From Actinomycetales bacterium (GTDB taxonomy: Bacteria > Actinomycetota > Actinomycetes > Propionibacteriales > Nocardioidaceae): a stretch of 12,693 nt of DNA. A program made the position numbers and the translations under genes. The stretch spans positions 1 to 12,693 of the forward strand of contig JAAZCT010000269.1 in the NCBI GenBank assembly GCA_012513165.1. Direction: 5' to 3'. Below the pieces are notes generated by a model. It saw only the letters and a program-made list of their open reading frames with translations. It searched no databases and was not told the DNA's origin. This document shows, one piece after another, positions 6,370 to 12,693 of this stretch (position 1 is its first letter; every line of letters starts with the position of its first letter).

Positions 6370-7581
6370 CTATTTCGAGCCGTTGAACGCTTTGTCAATG
6401 AACTGGTTCGCTGAGTCCCTCGACTCGACTAACACCGAGTTGTGGTCGGCCTTGGGGTAGGTCAAGTAAACGAAGTCAAAACCCTTTTTCTCAAACTCTT
6501 CCGCGAGGAAGTTCGTCATGATCGAAGGGACGGTCATGTCTTGACTTCCTTGGGCCACCAGCACCGGAACATTGATCGTCCTGAACGCGGGATCATTCGC
6601 GTTCAGCTTCCCTTTGACCAACGTCATGTCCGCTTCTTGGTTGCCAAATTCCGCAACGGGGAGACTGCCGAAAAGTTCTGGTTCAAATAGTTCGCCGAAA
6701 CAGGCATCGTCGATCTTCGGGTACTTGGCTAGACCTGCGGGCAGCAGCACCGTGCTCGGGTCCACATCGTCCGGGTGCCCGATCTCCAAGCCGCGCAGGA
6801 CCACGGCGATCATTCCCGAAGGCGCATTAGCCATGCCGCCGATAACCGCTTCGAGCGCACCGGCCAAATGCGAAGGTGGCGCGAAAGCGACCACCCCTTG
6901 AACGTTCAGATCGCGCGCGCTTTCGGCCATCGAAGCACCCCACAAGGCCGCGTGGCCACCTTGAGAGTGACCCACCAGCACCACGTTGTTGCTTAAGTCC
7001 GAATCAAGTTCGCGCGCTGCCGCGACAATCCCCAACACGGAACGACCTGCTGACGGACCGATGAGGTAGGGGTGATCACCCGGAGTGCCGAGACCTTCAT
7101 AATCAGAGCGCACCACGGCGTAGCCTTTGCCGATCCACTCGCCCACAAACTGCTCGTTGACGAAGTCGTTGTCGGGTTTGACTTTGTCCCAGGACGGGGC
7201 GCACCGGTCAGCCATGCCGGTTGAGCCGTGACCCCAACTGATGACCGGCCAGCCGCCGACCGGAGCTTCACCTTTGGGTACCGAAACAATGCCCGAGACG
7301 CCGACGAGTCCGGCCCCATCATGCGCTTCTTGCGCGTAAAGCACCAGCGAGTTCTCGGCACCGTCAATCGCGTTCGGGCCCTCATAGTCACGCGACCAAA
7401 TCAGGTCGCCAGCAGAATAATCTGACAAGTCTTGAGGTGCCACATAGAAGGACTCATCTTTGGGAGCAGCCTTGTGAGAGGCATCGCCGGAACCGGAACA
7501 AGCGGCCAACACAAGCATCGCGCTGACGGCTACTGCCGCCATTCGTGAACCACGCGAACCGCTGGATGTGATCTGGGTCAT
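6370..7581 (-). CDS. Secreted lipoprotein lipase (LIP family, alpha/beta hydrolase)
   Basis: This 403-residue protein starts with a lipoprotein signal peptide: a hydrophobic stretch (about 14-25) and lipobox LAAC (25-28), so it should be lipid-anchored at Cys28 on the outer face. The rest is an alpha/beta hydrolase of the secretory lipase family (PF03583 type). It shows the nucleophile elbow GHSQGG with Ser206, an oxyanion-region SWGHGSTG (115-122), Asp348 in GSQDMTVP and His380 in KADHNS as the likely triad, and cysteines 127 and 294 that may pair. It should hydrolyse acylglycerols or other carboxyl esters outside the cell; the exact substrate is unknown. The start is ATG 7581. It lies 48 bases downstream of the acyl-CoA dehydrogenase gene on the same strand and might be co-transcribed, so released fatty acids could feed beta-oxidation; that is inference. 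Confidence 0.85.
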   Translation of the reverse strand: MTQITSSGSRGSRMAAVAVSAMLVLAACSGSGDASHKAAPKDESFYVAPQDLSDYSAGDLIWSRDYEGPNAIDGAENSLVLYAQEAHDGAGLVGVSGIVSVPKGEAPVGGWPVISWGHGSTGMADRCAPSWDKVKPDNDFVNEQFVGEWIGKGYAVVRSDYEGLGTPGDHPYLIGPSAGRSVLGIVAAARELDSDLSNNVVLVGHSQGGHAALWGASMAESARDLNVQGVVAFAPPSHLAGALEAVIGGMANAPSGMIAVVLRGLEIGHPDDVDPSTVLLPAGLAKYPKIDDACFGELFEPELFGSLPVAEFGNQEADMTLVKGKLNANDPAFRTINVPVLVAQGSQDMTVPSIMTNFLAEEFEKKGFDFVYLTYPKADHNSVLVESRDSANQFIDKAFNGSK

Positions 7582-7589
7582 AGGCCAGA

Positions 7590-7595
7590 ATCCTA
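7590..7595 (-). promoter_or_regulatory. Candidate -10 box before the lipase gene
   Basis: On the - strand TAGGAT ends eight bases before ATG 7581. The same bases contain AGGA, which could act as a weak ribosome binding site nine bases from the ATG, so leaderless and ordinary initiation cannot be told apart here. Confidence 0.25.
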
Positions 7596-7629
7596 CCCAG
7601 TCCGCTAAACCAACATGGCGCCGGTGGAA

Positions 7630-8793
7630 CTAAAGCGTTGACTGAATGCCTGCGAGGAGCTGCCGTGCCATCACGATGCGCTGCACTTGGTTGGTGCCTT
7701 CGTAGATCTGCGTGATCTTGGCGTCGCGCATCATGCGCTCGACGGGATAGTCACGGGTAAAGCCGTAACCGCCAAGCAACTGCACTGCGTCTGTGGTGAC
7801 CTGCATGGCCGTGTCCGAAGCGAACGCTTTGGCCGCAGCACCGAAGAAGGTGAGGTCCTTGTCGCCACGCTCGGAGCGACCAGCGGCTGCATAGGTGAGT
7901 TGACGAGCGGCTTCAACCTTCATGCCCATATCGGCGATCATGAACTGCAGGCCCTGGAAGTCAGCGACCGGCTTGCCGAACTGCTTACGTTCCTGCACAT
8001 AACCAAGCGCATAGTCCAATGCGCCCTGAGCCACACCGACAGCTTGAGCCGCGATCGTGACGCGGGTGTGATCCAGAGTCTTCATGGCGATCTCGAAGCC
8101 TTCGCCTTCGCTGCCGATCATGCGGTCGTGCGGAATGCGAACGTTGTCGAAGTAGACCTCGCGGGTGGGCGAGCCCTTGATTCCGAGTTTCTTTTCGGGC
8201 GCTCCGAAAGAAACGCCTTCGTCAGACTTTTCAACCACGAACGCGGTGACGCCCTTGCTGCGCTTTTCTGGATCGGTCATCGTCAAAACCGTGTAGTACT
8301 CCGATTCGCCGGCGTTGGTGATCCAACGCTTGACGCCGTTGAGCACCCACTCGTCGCCGTCGCGCACGGCGCGCGTCTTCTGGTTCGCTGCATCCGAGCC
8401 GGCGTCTGGTTCGGAGAGGCAGTATGAGAATCCGCCTTCACCAGCGGCGAGTTTGCCGAGGTATTTGGACTTGAGTTCTTCGCTGCCGCCGATCTGAACC
8501 GGGAGCGACCCCAGTTTGTTCACCGCCGGAATTAAGGAACTGGAGACGCACACGCGAGCGATCTCTTCGATCACCAACACGGTGGCAAGCGCGTCGGCGC
8601 CAGCGCCACCGTACTGCTCTGGAACGTGAGGTGCGTGGAAGTCGACAGCGCGCAATGCCGCATCCGCTTCGTGCGGGTAGCGAGCGTCTTCGTCAACCTC
8701 GGCAGCAAACGGGGCGATCTTGGCTTCAGCCACGGCCCGAGCTGCTTCGCGAATTGCTTGGTGTTCTTCAGAGAGTGTAAAAAAGTCAGTCAC
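7630..8793 (-). CDS. Acyl-CoA dehydrogenase (FadE25-like)
   Basis: This 387-residue cytoplasmic flavoenzyme oxidises acyl-CoA to trans-2-enoyl-CoA, passing electrons to ETF. Family landmarks are all present: SEPDAGSD (127-134) and RWITNAG (156-162) around FAD, ERKQFGKP (268-275), QLLGGYGFTRDYPVER (338-353), and YEGTNQVQR with the probable catalytic base Glu365. The length is normal for short- and medium-chain or branched-chain members. It resembles mycobacterial FadE25, which lies beside purE in the same orientation. I place the start at GTG 8793 (VTDFFTLSEEHQAIR); the frame is open for 28 codons upstream, but those run into the purE 3' end and look unlike the family. The 43-base gap to purE holds a promoter-like box and a 14-bp palindrome, so the gene may have its own regulated transcript. 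Confidence 0.92.
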   Translation of the reverse strand: MTDFFTLSEEHQAIREAARAVAEAKIAPFAAEVDEDARYPHEADAALRAVDFHAPHVPEQYGGAGADALATVLVIEEIARVCVSSSLIPAVNKLGSLPVQIGGSEELKSKYLGKLAAGEGGFSYCLSEPDAGSDAANQKTRAVRDGDEWVLNGVKRWITNAGESEYYTVLTMTDPEKRSKGVTAFVVEKSDEGVSFGAPEKKLGIKGSPTREVYFDNVRIPHDRMIGSEGEGFEIAMKTLDHTRVTIAAQAVGVAQGALDYALGYVQERKQFGKPVADFQGLQFMIADMGMKVEAARQLTYAAAGRSERGDKDLTFFGAAAKAFASDTAMQVTTDAVQLLGGYGFTRDYPVERMMRDAKITQIYEGTNQVQRIVMARQLLAGIQSTL

Positions 8794-8800
8794 ACACCGA

Positions 8801-8806
8801 ATCTTA
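8801..8806 (-). promoter_or_regulatory. Candidate -10 box for leaderless dehydrogenase transcript
   Basis: On the - strand TAAGAT is followed by exactly seven bases and then GTG 8793. No purine-rich ribosome binding site lies at the proper distance, so transcript and translation starts probably coincide. This also supports the choice of GTG 8793. Confidence 0.45.
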
Positions 8807-8814
8807 TGGCCCCG

Positions 8815-8828
8815 CGGTTCGCGAACCG
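8815..8828. promoter_or_regulatory. Perfect 14-bp palindrome, candidate operator
   Basis: CGGTTCGCGAACCG is its own reverse complement. It sits in the purE to dehydrogenase gap, about 23-36 bases upstream of the predicted transcript start, overlapping the -35 position. No T-run follows, so it does not look like a terminator for purE. A regulator of fatty-acid genes (for example TetR or GntR type) is a guess. Confidence 0.5.
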
Positions 8829-8836
8829 ATACTGGA

Positions 8837-9352
8837 TCAGTCGCCTCGAACGACGGCGCCCTTGGCGCGCGCCACATCGGCTAAGTCCGATTGGAAGTCA
8901 ATCATCTGCCGTTGCAGATCGCTGTCGGCCATCGCCAACATCCGAACTGCGAGTAAACCCGCATTGCGAGCATTCCCAATAGCCACGGTGGCTACAGGAA
9001 CGCCGGCAGGCATTTGCACGATCGACAGCAGCGAATCCATGCCGTCCAGATACTTCAACGCAACCGGTACGCCGATCACCGGAAGCGGGGTCACAGCAGC
9101 CAGCATCCCTGGCAAGTGCGCAGCGCCACCTGCGCCGGCGATGATTACCTGAATACCTCGACAGTGGGCTTGGCGGCCGTATTCGAGCATTTCGTCTGGC
9201 ATCCGGTGTGCAGAAACCACGTCGGATTCAAAGGCAACCCCGAACTCGGCCACCGCGTCGGCAGCGGCCTTCATCGTGGGCCAGTCAGAATCTGATCCCA
9301 TCACGATGCCAACTCGTGGCGTGCCCCCACCTTTGGCTAGCTCTGCGCTCAT
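8837..9352 (-). CDS. purE: N5-carboxyaminoimidazole ribonucleotide mutase
   Basis: This 171-residue cytoplasmic enzyme converts N5-CAIR to CAIR in purine synthesis, using the product of the purK gene just upstream. Class I PurE signatures are clear: MGSDSDW (18-24), SAHR with the catalytic His49 (47-50), and [11 protein letters not shown] (73-83), followed by PVIGVPV (91-97) and a C-terminal helix that packs in the octamer. The length is normal, with about 12 extra residues at the N-terminus. ATG 9352 lies two bases after the purK stop and has GAGGAG at 9361-9366, eight bases upstream and inside purK, so the pair is translated from one message. Confidence 0.97.
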   Translation of the reverse strand: MSAELAKGGGTPRVGIVMGSDSDWPTMKAAADAVAEFGVAFESDVVSAHRMPDEMLEYGRQAHCRGIQVIIAGAGGAAHLPGMLAAVTPLPVIGVPVALKYLDGMDSLLSIVQMPAGVPVATVAIGNARNAGLLAVRMLAMADSDLQRQMIDFQSDLADVARAKGAVVRGD

Positions 9353-9354
9353 GG

Positions 9355-10479
9355 TCAGTTCTCCTCGCCTTTTACCAGTGCTGCGCTACGACGCGCTCGG
9401 TCCAGAACTGACTCTAGATCAGTTCCTGAGGCCGTGACATGTCCAACCTTGCGGCCCGGCTTCACTTCTTTTCCGTACAAATGGATGTGCACATCCGGCT
9501 CCGCCGCCAAGGCGACCCGTCGGCGAGCCACCAGATCAGGCTCGGTACCGCCCAAGATGTTCACCATCACCGACCACGCGTACACCGGAGCGGTGCTCCC
9601 CAGCGGCAGGTCCAGAACCGCGCGCACGTGGTTCTCGAACTGGCTCGTCACCGCGCCGTCGATCGACCAGTGGCCGGTGTTGTGGGGGCGCATCGCCAGC
9701 TCATTGACGAGGATCCGTCCATCGCCGGTTTCGAACAGTTCGACTGCGAGCATGCCCACCACGTCGAGACGTTCTGCAACGGAGCGAGCGATCGCCGCCG
9801 CCTCAGCGCCGCGCACCGAATCGAGGTTCGGCGCCGGGGCGATCACCTCAGCGCACACGCCGTTTTCTTGCCGTGACTCCACCACCGGATAGGCCACAAC
9901 TTCGCCCGATGCCGAGCGAGCAACCTGCGCAGATAACTCGCGTGAGAAATCGACCAATTCTTCAGCCAATAATTCGACCGTGGCGTTCTCGATGATGTCG
10001 ACGGCCTCGGCCTCCTCGCGGATCACCCACACGCCTTTGCCGTCATAGCCACCTCGAGCCGTCTTAAGCACGAGCGGGAAGCCAAAATCTCGCACATCTT
10101 GCATAGATTGGATCTGCGCCCAACGCGGACATGGCACCTGCAACTCGGTAAGTCGCCGGCGCATCGCCAGTTTGTCTTGAGCAAACAGCAACGCGTGCGG
10201 GCCCGGCCGACACGCGTGACCGGCCGCAGACAGAGCCTCCAAATGTTCACTCGGCACATGCTCGTGATCGAAGGTGACGACCGGGGCTTCACCAATGGCG
10301 GCCTTCAGATCAGCCAGAACCAGATGCGATCCGACAACGTAGTCTGGAATGACTTGCGCCGCCGAGACGTCGTCTCCTTCAGCAAGCAAACGCGTCTTGA
10401 TCCCGAGCGCGATCGCGGGCGGCGTCATCATGCGGGCCAACTGGCCGCCACCGATGATGGCTAATTCAGGCGAAGTCAC
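9355..10479 (-). CDS. purK: N5-carboxyaminoimidazole ribonucleotide synthase
   Basis: This 374-residue ATP-grasp enzyme makes N5-CAIR from AIR, bicarbonate and ATP; PurE then rearranges it. The order is an N-terminal nucleotide-fold motif [10 protein letters not shown] (8-17), a middle domain with DKLAMRRRL, the glycine-rich ATP-grasp loop [12 protein letters not shown] (about 138-149), acidic metal ligands around [25 protein letters not shown], and a C-terminal cap with [16 protein letters not shown]. All are typical and the length is normal. The start is GTG 10479; the gap to the cyclase gene is only 26 bases. No ribosome binding site is visible, but a TAnnnT box lies seven bases before the GTG, so a leaderless purK-purE transcript is likely in addition to any read-through. 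Confidence 0.96.
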   Translation of the reverse strand: MTSPELAIIGGGQLARMMTPPAIALGIKTRLLAEGDDVSAAQVIPDYVVGSHLVLADLKAAIGEAPVVTFDHEHVPSEHLEALSAAGHACRPGPHALLFAQDKLAMRRRLTELQVPCPRWAQIQSMQDVRDFGFPLVLKTARGGYDGKGVWVIREEAEAVDIIENATVELLAEELVDFSRELSAQVARSASGEVVAYPVVESRQENGVCAEVIAPAPNLDSVRGAEAAAIARSVAERLDVVGMLAVELFETGDGRILVNELAMRPHNTGHWSIDGAVTSQFENHVRAVLDLPLGSTAPVYAWSVMVNILGGTEPDLVARRRVALAAEPDVHIHLYGKEVKPGRKVGHVTASGTDLESVLDRARRSAALVKGEEN

Positions 10480-10486
10480 AGTAGGA

Positions 10487-10492
10487 AGACTA
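10487..10492 (-). promoter_or_regulatory. Candidate -10 box for leaderless purK transcript
   Basis: On the - strand TAGTCT is followed by seven bases and then GTG 10479. The 26-base gap has no Shine-Dalgarno sequence. No clear -35 is visible; it would fall in the 3' end of the cyclase gene. Confidence 0.45.
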
Positions 10493-10505
10493 TCTGCAGC
10501 AGCAT

Positions 10506-11489
10506 TTAACGAACGGTGAAGCCACGTCGTTCCGTCACCGTGATGGGTGAGATATTGCCAAAGCCCTTGATCGGACGCGGTGGCAACACTCGGGTATCGA
10601 ACTCGCCTGCGATTGCATCGGCCGTCTCTCGGTCTACCAAGATTCGATTGGCCCGGGCCACATTCGACAGGCGGGCGGCCAAGTTGACGGGCGGACCGAA
10701 CACGTCTCCCAAGCGGCTCACCACCGAACCAGTGGCAAGGCCGACCCGAACGTCAGGCAAGTTCGGGCGTGAGCGGATCCCTGCTAAAACGTCGAGTGAA
10801 ACATGAGTCGCCTCGATCGGGTCCGCGTGTACGAAGAGCATGGCATCGCCGAGAGTCTTGATGATTCGGCCGCCGCCGGCCGTCACGATATCGCCACAAC
10901 GAGTCTCGAACTCTTCGACCACCTCAGCCAGTTCCACATGATCGAGCCGGTTCGACAGCGCCGTAAACCGCGTCATGTCGGCAAACCCAACCGTCATGGT
11001 GGTGGACAACAGTTCCTCGTTGGAACCCCGCGTCTCTATCCGCATTGCTGCCGCCGCCAAATGCCGATGCCACACATGCAGCAACAGGCGGTCGAACTCT
11101 TTTGAGGCCGAACCCGTCATAGCGAGCGCAGCATCGAGGCGACTGTCTCGCTTCCCTTCGCTCACATCTGATTCGAGTTGGTCAACCAGAATCGTGACTT
11201 CCCAGTCGGCCAATCGCGCCATCGTTTGGCCTAGCGCCCGGGTAAGCCTGAAAATCGTGCGCTCGTCCATGAAACCGTGGTCGATCGTCGCGGCAACGAT
11301 TGACGCAGCTTGGATATCTGACTTGCCAAACACGGCTTCGTCTCCGGGGTCGGGAAAGCCGAGGTTACGCCAGAGCTGGATCCCTTGCTCTTCGGTCAGT
11401 CCGGCGGCTACAGCAACCTGCTCGTTGGTGAGGTTGAGGTCTTCTTTGAGGATTTGCTCGACTAGACCAGTGCGGTCAGTGTGTTTCAT
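10506..11489 (-). CDS. Class III adenylate cyclase with Rv1264-type regulatory domain
   Basis: This 327-residue soluble protein should make cAMP from ATP. Residues about 8-150 resemble the adenylate cyclase regulatory domain of M. tuberculosis Rv1264 (LTNEQVAVAAGL, LWRNLGFPDPG, RLTRALGQTMARLADW), which responds to pH and was crystallised with a bound fatty acid. The catalytic domain (about 165-320) has all six key residues: metal Asp171 and Asp215, Lys211 and Asp262 for adenine, and Asn269 and Arg273 for the transition state. Homodimers should therefore be active. ATG 11489 was chosen since it gives a family-like N-terminus and overlaps the PH-domain gene by only 14 bases; an in-frame ATG at 11570 would overlap by 95. 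No clear ribosome binding site precedes 11489, so translation is probably coupled to the PH gene. Regulation by pH or fatty acids here is inferred from the family. Confidence 0.9.
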   Translation of the reverse strand: MKHTDRTGLVEQILKEDLNLTNEQVAVAAGLTEEQGIQLWRNLGFPDPGDEAVFGKSDIQAASIVAATIDHGFMDERTIFRLTRALGQTMARLADWEVTILVDQLESDVSEGKRDSRLDAALAMTGSASKEFDRLLLHVWHRHLAAAAMRIETRGSNEELLSTTMTVGFADMTRFTALSNRLDHVELAEVVEEFETRCGDIVTAGGGRIIKTLGDAMLFVHADPIEATHVSLDVLAGIRSRPNLPDVRVGLATGSVVSRLGDVFGPPVNLAARLSNVARANRILVDRETADAIAGEFDTRVLPPRPIKGFGNISPITVTERRGFTVR

Positions 11490-11991
11490 CTCGCCGAGCT
11501 TCGGGTTCGTGTGAGTCGATAACGAGCCTCGAAATGTTCCGATGGAACGTTTCAATTTGCGGAATGTCATGAAGATTTAGCCCTGCCTGTTGGCTTGCAT
11601 CGTGGATGATGAGCGTGCCGCAACCCAAAATCCGGTCGAGGACACTCTTTTCGAACGCGACGTCGTTGATTCGAGCCAGCGGAATAATGCGGCCCGAACG
11701 CGTGAGGATCCCTTTTTGTTCGATGAGGCGCTTATTGGTGAGTGTGTACGTCCACGTCAGCCAGCGCAGGAACGGGGTCACCGTCACCATGATCAAAATG
11801 ACGACTGCAATTCCAACAGCGATCAGTCGCAGCGAGCCATTGCCGGAGTCTCCGAGCATGCCGATCGCGAATCCGGCACCAATCATCGTGATCAACCCAA
11901 AAATGAAGGGCAGGATCAAGGATTTGATGTGCGTGCGGACTGTTTCGATCTCGTCTTCACCCGGCAACAAGATTTTCTCTGTGGAACCCAT
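11476..11991 (-). CDS. Membrane protein with bacterial PH domain (bPH2, YdbS-like)
   Basis: This 171-residue protein has two membrane helices (about 24-46 and 54-76) followed by a cytoplasmic PH-like domain (about 80-155) with the family pattern YTLTNKRLIEQKGILTR (82-98), the IPLARINDV turn (103-111) and GCGTLIIHD (123-131). It matches the position and size of mycobacterial Rv3278c. The molecular role of such proteins is not settled. The charged tail EPEARRDETH overlaps the start of the adenylate cyclase gene by 14 bases. ATG 11991 has GGGAAG (12000-12005) eight bases upstream and follows birA by 47 bases, so it is probably co-transcribed with birA. Confidence 0.85.
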   Translation of the reverse strand: MGSTEKILLPGEDEIETVRTHIKSLILPFIFGLITMIGAGFAIGMLGDSGNGSLRLIAVGIAVVILIMVTVTPFLRWLTWTYTLTNKRLIEQKGILTRSGRIIPLARINDVAFEKSVLDRILGCGTLIIHDASQQAGLNLHDIPQIETFHRNISRLVIDSHEPEARRDETH

Positions 11992-12038
11992 GCGTAGATC
12001 TTCCCATGCTTGAGGCGTTTTGCGGGCAAACGGGCCGA

Positions 12039-12693
12039 TCAGTTCGATGCAACCGGCCGCACGTGCACTACGTCGCCCGCACTCCAGGGCTGCCCATCCA
12101 CGATGAGACAGCCGAAGGAATCGATCCCTTCAGCAACTCCCGTAACATCGTCGAGCCCGGCCCGAACGATGCGGACTTCCTGGCCGATGGTGCTGCAGCG
12201 GGCGCGGTAAGCCTGTTCGATCATGGCGTTCTCGCCAGATTCCCAGAGTTCCGTCCACCTCCGGATCGCTGCCGCGAGCGTCGCGACGATCTGATGCCGG
12301 TCCGTGGTGGTCGCATTTTCCAAAAGCAGCGATGTCGCCGAGGGCGTGGGCAATTCTTGGAGCGTGAGACTCACGTTCGCGCCAACGCCGATCACCGCAG
12401 CCGGGCCTTCGGGAGTTTCGACTCGTTCTGCCAAAATCCCGGCAAGCTTCCTCTGTTTGGGAGTGAGCACGTCGTTGGGCCACTTAAGAACTGACTCAAC
12501 GCCGAAGGTCTCGAACGCTTCACACGTTGCGATACCGACTATCAAAGGCAACCAGGTCCATGTGAGATCGCGGTCTGCCGCAGGTCGAAGCAGCACTGAA
12601 ACAGCCACGCCGGCTTGGTCGGGCATCTCGAATGAACGGTCGAGACGTCCTCGCCCGGCAACCTGGTGGTCGGTGGTGTGAAGCGTCCATGCC
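12039..12693 (-). CDS. birA: Biotin-[acetyl-CoA-carboxylase] ligase, 5' end outside window
   Basis: The frame is open to the right edge, giving 217 visible residues without a start; the ATG at 12626 is internal because the biotin-binding loop lies upstream of it. The enzyme makes biotinoyl-AMP and transfers biotin to carboxylase carrier domains. Seen in order: TDHQVAGRGRLDRS (7-20 of the visible part), KWPND (70-74), KLAGILAE (82-89), GVGANVSL (102-109), and a C-terminal SH3-like domain (about 168-213). Whether an N-terminal DNA-binding domain exists cannot be seen; most actinobacterial BirA proteins lack one. From known gene orders, an acyl-CoA carboxylase beta subunit gene may lie beyond the edge. 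Confidence 0.95.
   Translation of the reverse strand, partial: AWTLHTTDHQVAGRGRLDRSFEMPDQAGVAVSVLLRPAADRDLTWTWLPLIVGIATCEAFETFGVESVLKWPNDVLTPKQRKLAGILAERVETPEGPAAVIGVGANVSLTLQELPTPSATSLLLENATTTDRHQIVATLAAAIRRWTELWESGENAMIEQAYRARCSTIGQEVRIVRAGLDDVTGVAEGIDSFGCLIVDGQPWSAGDVVHVRPVASN

Noticed and set aside
7687..8427. 246-codon + strand open frame opposite the acyl-CoA dehydrogenase
   Set aside because: It is fully antisense to an unmistakable dehydrogenase, has no recognisable domain and no credible ribosome binding site that I can see.
8815..8828. LexA (SOS) box at the palindrome
   Set aside because: The actinobacterial LexA box has CGAAC outside and GTTCG inside; here the half-sites are in the opposite order (GTTCG then CGAAC), without a 4-base spacer.
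1..12693. CRISPR, tRNA/rRNA, insertion sequences, phage or toxin-antitoxin genes
   Set aside because: No regularly spaced repeats, no RNA gene-like structure, and no transposase, integrase or toxin-like reading frame was seen; genes fill nearly the whole window.

Overview
The window is a chromosomal segment from an actinobacterium of moderately high G+C (judged by eye, not computed). The evidence is the gene families and their order: a TIGR03089-type protein, LytR-CpsA-Psr (LCP) proteins with a four-helix N-terminus, FadE25-like acyl-CoA dehydrogenase, purE, purK, a bacterial-PH membrane protein and birA. From memory, M. tuberculosis has the same families in almost the same order between cpsA/Rv3268 and fadE25-purE-purK-Rv3277-Rv3278c-birA. 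I cannot name a genus. I see no mobile element, phage gene, CRISPR array, tRNA or rRNA, and no gene-free stretch longer than about 132 bases.

Left part (1-2207, + strand): the 3' end of a TIGR03089 gene, then a two-gene ABC exporter of the Wzm/Wzt type. The permease and ATPase genes overlap by 17 bases. This pair should move a lipid-linked glycan across the membrane.

Middle part (2214-6357): three LCP ligase-type genes. Two large paralogues lie in tandem on the - strand (3733-5166, then 2214-3650). A shorter one is divergent on the + strand (5299-6357). LCP proteins attach lipid-linked glycopolymers to the wall, so exporter and LCPs together look like an export-and-attach module for a wall polysaccharide. 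The 132-base divergent region carries a perfect 8+8 bp inverted repeat.

Right part (6370-12693, all - strand, so transcription runs right to left): birA (5' end outside the window), a membrane PH-domain protein, a class III adenylate cyclase with an Rv1264-like regulatory domain, purK, purE, an acyl-CoA dehydrogenase and a lipoprotein lipase. Gene spacings are tight: cyclase/PH overlap by 14 bases, purK-purE 2-base gap. The block mixes biotin transfer, purine synthesis, cAMP signalling and lipid turnover, a conserved housekeeping neighbourhood rather than one pathway.

The most useful non-coding signals are four TAnnnT boxes placed 6-8 bases before start codons that lack a good Shine-Dalgarno sequence (probable leaderless transcripts), and a perfect 14-bp palindrome just upstream of the acyl-CoA dehydrogenase box. 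I did not find a clearly new biological system. The best candidates for follow-up are the exporter/LCP cluster and these two regulatory sites.
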